This document shows, one piece after another, positions 6,380-11,990 of a stretch of 12,680 bases of DNA. Each line of letters opens with the position of its first letter. The first letter of the stretch is position 1. The DNA comes from JBBSDV01 sp038240335 (GTDB lineage: Bacteria; Chloroflexota; Dehalococcoidia; DSTF01; JACRBR01). The stretch lies in assembly GCA_038240335.1 (NCBI GenBank), contig JBBSDV010000092.1, forward strand, positions 1 through 12,680. The letters run 5' to 3'. Both the position numbers and the translations under genes were made by a program. The notes beneath the pieces were generated by a model. That model made no database searches. It was not told the DNA's origin and was given only the letters and a program-made list of their open reading frames with translations.

Positions 6380-6975
6380 TGGAGCCGGTGAAGCACATCC
6401 ATGGCAAGATCCTGCCGCTGCCGCGCGCCGACGTCGACACGGATCAGATCATCCCTGCGAAATACTTGAAGCGCATCGAGCGCACGGGATTCGGCGAGTT
6501 CGCCTTCGACGAGTGGCGGAAGGACCCGAGTTTCGTCGTCAATGACCATCGGTACGATGGCGCGCCGATTCTCGTCACCGGGCCGAACTTCGGCTGCGGC
6601 TCGTCGCGCGAGCACGCGCCGTGGGCGCTGCAGCAGATGGGGCTGAAGGCGATCATCGCGCCGTCGTTCGCCGACATCTTCCGGAACAACTGCGCCAAGA
6701 TCGGACTGCTCACCGTCGAGCTGCCGCAGGAGAGCATTGACCGCCTGATCGCGCGCGCGGAAGACTCACCCGGCTTTGAGATGGAAGTCGATCTCCAGTC
6801 TCAAACGGTCAGCCTTGGCAACGGAAAATCGCGGCAGTTCGAGATTGACCCCTTCATCAAGCACAGTCTGCTCAACGGGCTCGACGAGATCGGCATCACG
6901 CTCGCCGAAGGCGATGCCATCGGTGCGTTTGAGGCTGAGCGACCAGCGTATCTTCCCTCGACTGCGCGCGCCTGA
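6379..6975 (+). CDS. leuD: 3-isopropylmalate dehydratase, small subunit
   Basis: This is the swivelling domain partner of LeuC, 198 residues, the usual bacterial length. DVDTDQIIPAKYLKRI (18-33) and TGPNFGCGSSREHAPWAL (68-85) are the LeuD signatures, with the GSSRE substrate loop intact. FADIFRNNCAKIGLL and the C-terminal DEIGITLAEGDAIGAFE also match. The ATG shares one base with the leuC stop (TGATG), giving tight translational coupling and a likely 1:1 ratio. Longer in-frame starts exist inside leuC, but they carry leuC shadow sequence. No terminator is obvious after the stop. Confidence 0.97.
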   Translation: MEPVKHIHGKILPLPRADVDTDQIIPAKYLKRIERTGFGEFAFDEWRKDPSFVVNDHRYDGAPILVTGPNFGCGSSREHAPWALQQMGLKAIIAPSFADIFRNNCAKIGLLTVELPQESIDRLIARAEDSPGFEMEVDLQSQTVSLGNGKSRQFEIDPFIKHSLLNGLDEIGITLAEGDAIGAFEAERPAYLPSTARA

Positions 6976-7077
6976 CGGTTCGCTCTCTGCGCCACGTCCG
7001 CAACACCTTCGAAGCACGGAAGCGTCCTCCTAGCGGCGATACTGCATGTGAGGCGGCAGGACGCGCTCGCCGACGCG

Positions 7078-7100
7078 GTTCCAGCACGAACTCGTGGAAC
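7078..7100 (+). promoter_or_regulatory. Inverted repeats just upstream of the htrA-like gene
   Basis: GTTCCA (7078-7083) and TGGAAC (7095-7100) form a 6-bp inverted repeat. Nested in it is an alternative palindrome, CACGA-AC-TCGTG (7085-7096). The two pairings exclude each other. The element lies 21 nt before the start codon, so it could be an operator or an mRNA switch. No clear promoter hexamers were found in 6976-7077. Confidence 0.3.
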
Positions 7101-7121
7101 GACACAGCAAAGGGAACAGAA

Positions 7122-8267
7122 ATGAGACTTGGGACGACATTTGCAACGGCGCTTTTGGGCGTATTCGTCGGCGCGGCGCTTGTCGGCGGCGTGGTTTGGG
7201 CGCGGGACGACCACGGAGCAAAGTCGCCCACGAGCGCGCCCGTCGTCACCGACACGTCGTCGACGAAGCCGGTGAGCGGGAACACCAACAGCAGCGCGAC
7301 GACGAGCGGTACGTCCGGTGACTTCTCGGCGCTCTACAGCTCGGTGCGACCGTCGATCGTGCGGATCACGACGGGGAGTGCCCAATCGAGCCCCTTTCAA
7401 GGCAACTCCGGAGGACTCGGCTCGGGAATCGTTCTCGACACGGACGGACACATCCTGACGAACTATCACGTTGTCACTGGTTTCGACACGGTGACCGTGA
7501 CCTTCTCCGACGATACCGTTGTGCAGGGGAATGTCGTCGGCAAGGATCCAGGTGATGATGTCGCGGTGGTGCAGGTGAAGGTTAGGGACTCGAGCGTTCT
7601 GAAGCCGGCCACGCTCGGCGATTCGAGCGCCGTGAAGATCGGCTCCGTTGTCGCTGCCATCGGCAACCCATTCGGGCTCGACGGCTCCTTCACCACCGGC
7701 GTGATAAGCGGTCTCGATCGTACGCTGCCATCGAGCAGTGACGGCCGGCCGATCCGCGGACTGCTGCAGACGGACACCGCAGTCAATCCCGGCAATTCCG
7801 GCGGTGCTCTCTTCAACCTCCAGGGTGAGGTGATCGGCATCAACACGGCGATCGAGAATCCGGGCGGCAACTCATTCGCCGGGGTCGCCTACGTCGTGCC
7901 GATTAACACGCCCAAGCGCTTCCTTAACCAACTGACGACGGGCGCGCCGATCACACACGCGCGGCTCGGTATTTCGGGCAGCACGCTCACCAGCGCGGAC
8001 GCGAGCAAGCTCGGACTTGACCACGGAGTCGCGGTGATCGCGGTCGAGAACGGCAGCGCGGGTGCGGATGCCGGACTGAAGTCATCGGCAAACGGCAAGG
8101 GCGACGTCATCACGGCGATCGACGGGCAGCCGGTCAAGACGTTCGAGGAAGTCGCCGACTATATCGATTCCAAAGGCGTCGGCGACCAGGTGAAACTAAC
8201 AGTGCACCGCGACAGCAAGGACATCGAGCTGACGGCTACACTGAAGAGCTGGGACAGCTCTGCCTGA
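7122..8267 (+). CDS. Membrane-anchored HtrA/DegP-type serine protease with one PDZ domain
   Basis: This is an extracytoplasmic quality-control protease of the S1C family, 381 residues. Residues 5-26 (TTFATALLGVFVGAALVGGV) form a signal anchor, followed by a Ser/Thr-rich linker (about 35-66). The trypsin-like domain carries the catalytic triad: H116 (LTNYHVVTG), D146 (DPGDDVAVVQV) and S226 (NPGNSGGALFN). GLGSGIVLDTDGHILTN and VAAIGNPFGL are typical. A single PDZ domain covers about 280-375 (GVAVIAVENGSAGADAGL, GDVITAIDGQPV). The start is supported by AAGGG, 7 nt upstream. A 146-nt gap separates it from leuD, so it is probably its own unit. It could equally be called DegP-like or PepD-like; the single PDZ does not decide the symbol. 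Confidence 0.95.
   Translation: MRLGTTFATALLGVFVGAALVGGVVWARDDHGAKSPTSAPVVTDTSSTKPVSGNTNSSATTSGTSGDFSALYSSVRPSIVRITTGSAQSSPFQGNSGGLGSGIVLDTDGHILTNYHVVTGFDTVTVTFSDDTVVQGNVVGKDPGDDVAVVQVKVRDSSVLKPATLGDSSAVKIGSVVAAIGNPFGLDGSFTTGVISGLDRTLPSSSDGRPIRGLLQTDTAVNPGNSGGALFNLQGEVIGINTAIENPGGNSFAGVAYVVPINTPKRFLNQLTTGAPITHARLGISGSTLTSADASKLGLDHGVAVIAVENGSAGADAGLKSSANGKGDVITAIDGQPVKTFEEVADYIDSKGVGDQVKLTVHRDSKDIELTATLKSWDSSA
8245..8261 (+). terminator. Hairpin at the end of the protease gene
   Basis: AGAGCTG-GGA-CAGCTCT is a perfect 7-bp stem with a 3-nt loop. It overlaps the last codons of the protease gene. No T tract follows, although a CTTT is found 30 nt later. It is a weak terminator candidate. Confidence 0.25.
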
Positions 8268-8322
8268 GCCTCGCCTCCCCGCCAGCGTTCTTTAAGATAA
8301 GCAGCGCGTGAGCAGCGTGCCT

Positions 8323-8360
8323 GGCCATGTATGGCCCGACGCGGCGCCGGTTCGTATGCT
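8323..8360 (+). promoter_or_regulatory. -10 element and upstream palindrome for the nucleoside hydrolase gene
   Basis: TATGCT (8355-8360) is a good -10 that ends 6 nt before the ATG at 8367, so the transcript may be leaderless. The -35 position has no consensus. It is occupied by the inverted repeat GGCCAT-GT-ATGGCC (8323-8336), which could be an activator or repressor site. Confidence 0.4.
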
Positions 8361-8366
8361 GGAGTT

Positions 8367-9290
8367 ATGGCTCGAACGCCGCTCATTCTCGACACCGACA
8401 TCGGAACGGACGTCGATGACGCGCTGGCGCTGGCATTCGCCGTTCGCCACCCGGAGCTCGATCTTCGGGCGGTGACGACGGTGTCTGGCGACACAGTTCG
8501 CCGGGCGCGGATCGCCAAGAAGCTGCTGCTTCTGGCCGGCCGCGACGACGTCGAGGTGGCGGCCGGGGAACGGGGCGCCGTCAGCCAGCGACAACGCCTT
8601 CCGGAAGCGGGGCACGAAGACGCGATGCTCGGTTCCGTGACGGCGCCGCTACTCCTGTCGAATCGGGATGCCGTGACCCTGCTGCTCGATGAGTGCGGCG
8701 CTCGTCGTTGCGAAGTCGCGACAGTGGGGATGCAATCAAACGTCGCGGCGGCGCTCGAGCGCGATCCGTCGTTCGCACACGACGTCGCGCGGCTCGCCGT
8801 GATGGGCGGCGTGTTTGCGACGGTGGAGTTTCTGGGGACGACGCTGCCGCCATCGATCGACCACAACCTGAACGTCGACCAGCCGGCGTCCTTGCGCGCG
8901 CTGAGCGCAGGCATCACGACGCTGTACGTCCCTGGCGACGTCACGATGCGCACCTGGCTGACAGCATCGCAGGTTGACAAGCTGCGGCGCGGCGACGCGC
9001 TCTGTCAGGAACTCGCGCGGCAGATCGATATCTGGTCGCCGCGCCTGCATCGGAGCGGCGGCGGCATGATCCCGGAGCACTATTCGGCGCTGCTGCACGA
9101 CCCGCTTACCGTCGCCTGTCTGGTCGACCGGCGCTTCGTGACGTCGGAGCGCCTGCCGGTGACGGTGGCGATGCATCATGGCCACGTCCGGACGTTCATC
9201 GACCGGGTGGACGGCCATGAGGCGGAGGTCATCACGTCCGTCGACGCCCCCGCATTCGCGCAATTCTGGCTCGAGACCGTCCTCGACTAA
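8367..9290 (+). CDS. Inosine-uridine type nucleoside hydrolase
   Basis: It is predicted to cleave the N-glycosidic bond of ribonucleosides, giving base plus ribose, in nucleoside salvage. The 307 residues match the family. The calcium-binding N-terminal motif is LILDTDIGTDVDDALALAFA (6-25). MGGVF (residues about 150), DHNLNVDQPA (ribose-contacting Asn and Asp) and LHDPLTVACLV (the active-site His-Asp pair) follow. Base specificity cannot be told from sequence. The start at 8367 is preferred over an ATG at 8331 because homology begins at ARTPLILDTD and a -10 lies 6 nt upstream. GGAG is only 2 nt away, too close to serve as an SD. The gene is convergent with the CMD selenoprotein candidate, with 33 nt between them. 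Confidence 0.93.
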   Translation: MARTPLILDTDIGTDVDDALALAFAVRHPELDLRAVTTVSGDTVRRARIAKKLLLLAGRDDVEVAAGERGAVSQRQRLPEAGHEDAMLGSVTAPLLLSNRDAVTLLLDECGARRCEVATVGMQSNVAAALERDPSFAHDVARLAVMGGVFATVEFLGTTLPPSIDHNLNVDQPASLRALSAGITTLYVPGDVTMRTWLTASQVDKLRRGDALCQELARQIDIWSPRLHRSGGGMIPEHYSALLHDPLTVACLVDRRFVTSERLPVTVAMHHGHVRTFIDRVDGHEAEVITSVDAPAFAQFWLETVLD

Positions 9291-9323
9291 ACCATGCGTG
9301 CAACACCGGTGCCTCGAATGATG

Positions 9324-9863
9324 TTACCCGTGCTTCTCGGGCATGGCGCACACCGCACCAACGCTGTAGCCCGCTGCCTCGATGCAAAACACGCGATTGA
9401 ACCGCGCACGATAATTCTCCCAAGCGATCGCGGCCGTCAGCTCGACCAGCTGCCGCTCGCTGAACCGGGCTTCGAGCGCTCCCCGCAGGACATCCGGTAT
9501 ATCGACCGGAGTGCGGGCCATCTCCGACGCGAGATCGATCACCAGACGTTCCTCGACGCTAAACCCATCGCTCTCCGCGTAGACACCGAGATCAAGCAGT
9601 TGTGATTCGGTGACGCCGGATTCTCTGCCAACGGCAGAGCCGATGTCGAGTCAGAACGGGCAACCGACGAGTGATGCCGTCTTCAGTTGCGCGAGCGTCT
9701 TCAGTCGCATCTCGACGGAGTCGCTGACGAGGATCGCGGTCTCGAAGGTAGAAACGGCGAACATCAGCGCCCGTCGTTTGCGCAGCAAACGCAAGAAGCC
9801 CGGAGAGCGATCGGCGCGCGCGTACACGCGGCGGTAGATCCGCAGTTTGGCGAGCAACCTCAT
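9324..9863 (-). CDS. AhpD/carboxymuconolactone decarboxylase (CMD) family protein, probable selenoprotein
   Basis: This is one continuous 179-residue protein if the in-frame TGA at 9653-9651 is read as selenocysteine (U71). The redox motif is then LVGCPF-U-LDIGSA, where the family normally has C-x-x-C, so C68 and U71 would form a CxxU pair. Both halves match the family: TLAQLKTASLVGCPF before the TGA, and LDIGSAVGRESGVTESQLLDL, in two pieces, plus ERLVIDLASEMARTPVDIP and LTAAIAWENYRARFNRVF after it. The frame is kept for 108 sense codons past the TGA. A SECIS-like hairpin follows the TGA. The ATG at 9863 overlaps the TGA of the membrane-protein gene (ATGA), so they are coupled. Likely role: peroxide or thiol redox chemistry. 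Alternatives: a point mutation Cys to stop, or a sequencing error. No sel genes are in the window. Confidence 0.82.
9616..9653 (-). promoter_or_regulatory. Candidate bacterial SECIS element with its UGA codon
   Basis: On the minus strand, starting at the TGA (9653-9651), an 18-nt stretch leads to an apical GUU loop (9632-9630). The loop closes a perfect 7-bp stem, CTCTGCC/GGCAGAG. Below it, TCGG pairs with CCGG after a 3-nt bulge (one G-U pair). Bacterial SECIS elements lie inside the coding region just after the UGA, with a G among the first loop bases and roughly 16-37 nt between UGA and loop. This hairpin meets those rules, and its loop starts with GU, as in E. coli fdhF. The structure is read from sequence; SelB binding is inferred. 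Confidence 0.68.
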
Positions 9864-10246
9864 GCGCGTGTCGCGCGGATTGCGGCCCATCGCAGAGCCG
9901 CGCCCACGAGCAGCAGCAGAGCGAGCAGCGCAAGTAACGGCGCATCCGTATCCTTGCCGCCAAGGTCGTGATCGATGACGTGCGAGGCCGCGTGCACGGC
10001 GCTGCCGATGCCCGCTGCCGCCAGCGCGACAAAGAGCGCATCGTTCGTCAGTAGTGCTAACAAGAGCGCGGCGCCGATGCCGATCTGGAACGCGCCCGCG
10101 TCGTGAAGAAGATGGCGATTATACGGCGGGAATGACGCGATCTGGTCATAGAAGGAGTGCGGCGCGGCGAACGCCCACACTCCTAACGAGAGAAAGAAGG
10201 CCGCGCCGAGCGCCGTAACGACCATCGTAATTCGAGTGCCGACCAT
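9860..10246 (-). CDS. Small membrane protein with four predicted helices, coupled to the CMD selenoprotein
   Basis: This is a 128-residue hydrophobic protein not matched to a named family with certainty; the pattern resembles DoxX/DUF4345-like small membrane proteins. Helices are predicted at about 6-26, 50-66, 69-88 and 103-121. Between them lies FYDQIASFPPYNRHLLHDAG (32-51). A His-rich segment, HAASHVIDHD (85-94), follows the third helix and could bind metal or haem. The start at 10246 is preferred because GGGAG lies 9 nt upstream; an ATG at 10288 would add a charged, non-conserved-looking stretch and would sit almost at the predicted transcription start. The stop overlaps the next gene (ATGA), so the two probably act together. 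An ECF-type promoter lies 47 nt upstream. Confidence 0.8.
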   Translation of the reverse strand: MVGTRITMVVTALGAAFFLSLGVWAFAAPHSFYDQIASFPPYNRHLLHDAGAFQIGIGAALLLALLTNDALFVALAAAGIGSAVHAASHVIDHDLGGKDTDAPLLALLALLLLVGAALRWAAIRATRA

Positions 10247-10292
10247 GTGATTCTTCTCCCGCTGTCGTCGTCGTATTTCCCACATCACTTTG

Positions 10293-10319
10293 GACGCGGC
10301 GGACCGCGTAAAGGTTACA
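10293..10319 (-). promoter_or_regulatory. ECF41-like promoter for the membrane protein/CMD selenoprotein operon
   Basis: On the minus strand TGTAACC (10319-10313) is followed by exactly 16 nt and then CGTC (10296-10293). The reported ECF41 sigma factor promoter is TGTCACA-N16-CGTC, so five of seven -35 bases, the spacing and the whole -10 agree. ECF41 factors are known to control CMD, oxidoreductase and epimerase genes, which fits a CMD gene in this operon. No ECF sigma gene is in the window. Transcription would begin near 10286, giving a leader of about 40 nt. Confidence 0.6.
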
Positions 10320-10481
10320 TTCAGCGTGCCGGTCTCGGCGACTGAGGCTTCATGGCGTTACACCGACGGCAATTGTCACTCGACCGAGTTGCTCAGCAGA
10401 CGGCTGCACCGAACGTCTCGGCAACGAGCCACAGAGGGCGGCGGAAGCCCACGCCGCGAGCGATGGCAGTTCGCTACTATT

Positions 10482-10495
10482 TGGCAGCGCTGCCA
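10482..10495. repeat. 14-bp perfect palindrome upstream of tRNA-Gln
   Basis: TGGCAGCGCTGCCA is self-complementary without a spacer. It directly follows TACTAT (10475-10480), a possible -10, and lies 41 nt before the tRNA. The stretch 10320-10481 shows no gene or clear -35. Confidence 0.35.
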
Positions 10496-10536
10496 GCCCG
10501 ACGATCAGGGGAGATCGGCGCGGGAACCCTCGACGT

Positions 10537-10610
10537 TGCCGGATCGTTCAATGGTAGGACAGCGGCCTTTGAAGCCGTGAATCTAGGTTCGAATCCTAGT
10601 CCGGCAGCCA
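10537..10610 (+). tRNA. tRNA-Gln (anticodon UUG)
   Basis: The full cloverleaf is visible. Acceptor TGCCGGA/TCCGGCA, D stem GTTC/GGAC, anticodon stem GCGGC/GCCGT with loop CTTTGAA (anticodon TTG at 10569-10571), and T arm CTAGG-TTCGAAT-CCTAG. The discriminator base is G, and CCA is encoded. The U1-A72 pair and G73 fit glutamine tRNAs. Confidence 0.97.
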
Positions 10611-10619
10611 GCTTTTGTA

Positions 10620-10707
10620 GGACGCGGGAGGCGAGGAGCGGGACGCGAGAAGCGGCGTGCCAGAGCAATGCCTCGCTCTCTGGTGCTCGCAGCGGCTCGA
10701 CTGCGAG
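10620..10707 (+). repeat. Short direct and inverted repeats after tRNA-Gln
   Basis: GGACGCGGGAGGCG (10620-10633) recurs as GGACGCGAGAAGCG (10641-10654), 12 of 14 bases equal. Then CCAGAG/CTCTGG (10660-10665 and 10678-10683) and CTCGCAG/CTGCGAG (10686-10692 and 10701-10707) can form two successive hairpins. There is no T tract except TTTT at 10613-10616, before the stems. They may end the tRNA transcript. Confidence 0.35.
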
Positions 10708-10754
10708 CGTGAGGCGATGAGTGGCGCGGACAACACGATGACCCGACGGCATTG

Positions 10755-11639
10755 ATGATCATCGCACTGAGGCGCGGGCGGACGCGGGCGACGGTCGTGC
10801 CGGCGGCGGGTGGGCGATTGCAGCAGCTTGAGATCAATGACGGGGCTGTGTGGCTGTCGCTCTTGCACACCGCGCCGACGCCCGAGGCGCTGGTTGACGA
10901 CCCTCTGCATCTCGGCTGCTTCCCGATGGCGCCCTGGCCGGCAAGGATCGACGGCGGGCGCTTCGTCTGGGATCGGCGGTTGTGGTCGGTGCCGGTCAAC
11001 GACCCGCCGCACGCGCTACACGGGCGCGTTGCGTTCGCGCCCTGGCGCATCGATGACGTGAGCAGCGACACTTGCACGCTTTCGATCGAGCTCGACCGTG
11101 GCTGGCCGTTCGCCGGCAGCGTCGTGCAGCGCATTCGCGTCGTTGAACGCGGCATCGATCTGCAGCTCGAAGTTCGCGCGGCCCGCGGCAGTCGCTTCCC
11201 TGCCGGCGCGGGCTGGCACCCGTGGTTCCGGCGTGACGTCCGTGCGGACGGTCACGTACGCGTTCGCGTTGACTCGAGCGACGTCTACGAGACGGACGGG
11301 ATGATTCCGACCGGATGGCTGCTGCACGCGCGGAACGAGCACGATCTGCGCGATGGCCCGTTGCTCGGCGACCGGCGCCTCGACGCGTGTTATCAGCACC
11401 CGCGCGGGCCCCTGACGATCACCTGGGGCGACGTGGCCCTGACGATGCTGTCGTCGCCGAACGTCACCCACGCGGTCGTCTTCACGCCGGAACACGCGGT
11501 ATGCGTCGAACCGCAGACGTGTGCACCGGACGCCTTTAATCTCGCAGCGCAGGGAATCGGCGGCGCGGGGATGGCGATCGTGACGCCGTCGCGGCCGCTT
11601 GTCGCCACGACATCGTGGCGCTGGCGCATCGGCCGCTGA
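10755..11639 (+). CDS. Aldose 1-epimerase (galactose mutarotase) family protein
   Basis: It is predicted to interconvert alpha and beta anomers of an aldose or a related sugar. Its 294 residues cover the whole beta-sandwich fold. The catalytic residues can be placed: H89 (DPPHALHGRVAF), H155 (GAGWHPWFRR) and E252 (AVCVEPQTCAPDAFNLA), with D210 (RRLDACY). LGCFPMAPWPARIDGGRF near residue 53 resembles the family's PYPNRI/NGRF region in divergent form, so the substrate may not be galactose. The start is ATG at 10755; TTG at 10752 is in frame directly before it. No SD is seen. The gene is preceded by tRNA-Gln and repeats and followed by a gene-free stretch. Substrate and partner genes are unknown. 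Confidence 0.88.
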   Translation: MIIALRRGRTRATVVPAAGGRLQQLEINDGAVWLSLLHTAPTPEALVDDPLHLGCFPMAPWPARIDGGRFVWDRRLWSVPVNDPPHALHGRVAFAPWRIDDVSSDTCTLSIELDRGWPFAGSVVQRIRVVERGIDLQLEVRAARGSRFPAGAGWHPWFRRDVRADGHVRVRVDSSDVYETDGMIPTGWLLHARNEHDLRDGPLLGDRRLDACYQHPRGPLTITWGDVALTMLSSPNVTHAVVFTPEHAVCVEPQTCAPDAFNLAAQGIGGAGMAIVTPSRPLVATTSWRWRIGR

Positions 11640-11887
11640 ATGCCAATGCTGCCTGCTCGCTCGCTGAAGTAAGGTCCTCTGCGGTACGGTCAAGACCGAC
11701 CCATCTCGCGCTGCAGAGTCGTCGAGCGAAGGGCCTCGGGCGCTGAGATCCGACGCCAAGATACACGTCGATCGCGTTCACGTAGGGTGAATGCATCTGC
11801 ATCACGGGAGGCTCAGAAGCGCGCGAATGTACCGATACTTCTTGTGACTGCTATTCCGGTGCGTTCGCCCGGAGTGGGGGAGCGAAT

Positions 11888-11910
11888 GACCTCGCCATCG
11901 CGGCGAGGTC
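11888..11910 (+). terminator. 9-bp GC hairpin, possible terminator
   Basis: GACCTCGCC (11888-11896) pairs perfectly with GGCGAGGTC (11902-11910) around ATCGC. On the plus strand GTTGACTTTCTG follows, a weak T-rich tail. It is 249 nt beyond the epimerase stop, so it may end that transcript; it has no T tail on the other strand. Confidence 0.4.
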
Positions 11911-11955
11911 GTTGACTTTCTGCCGTTCGCTGTATCGCTCGCTTCATCTGTCCGC

Positions 11956-11980
11956 AGCCGGTGCGAATGGCACACCGGCT
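11956..11980 (-). terminator. Hairpin after the dockerin-like gene
   Basis: AGCCGGTG (11956-11963) pairs with CACCGGCT (11973-11980), an 8-bp perfect stem with a 9-nt loop, 10 nt past the stop codon of the minus-strand gene. There is no T tract. The position suggests termination or protection of the mRNA 3' end. Confidence 0.45.
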
Positions 11981-11990
11981 TACCGATTCG

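Larger units (their letters stand above)
11640..11990. other. Gene-free stretch of 351 bases with several hairpins
   Basis: No convincing coding frame was seen on either strand; short open frames have shadow-like composition and no SD. CTCTGC (11677-11682) and GCAGAG (11713-11718) enclose CGGTC-AA-GACCG. ATGCA-TC-TGCAT lies near 11792-11803. A strong 9-bp hairpin is at 11888-11910 and another at 11956-11980, listed separately. The stretch around 11850-11890 has the look of a dispersed intergenic repeat, but this cannot be tested from one window. Confidence 0.5.

Noticed and set aside
9651..9890. CMD N-terminal half as a separate short gene, or the whole as a pseudogene
   Set aside because: Frame and homology continue straight through the TGA, with a SECIS-like hairpin and no other damage. 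A pseudogene stays possible but is less likely.
10555..10610. tRNA 3' end as an integration (att) site
   Set aside because: No integrase gene and no second copy of the tRNA 3' end were seen in the window.
10290..10720. Open frames on the plus strand around tRNA-Gln
   Set aside because: They run through the tRNA and repeats and have no recognisable protein features.
11536..11805. Minus-strand open frame overlapping the epimerase end
   Set aside because: Overlaps the real gene antisense, has no SD and a low-complexity Arg/Ser-rich product.
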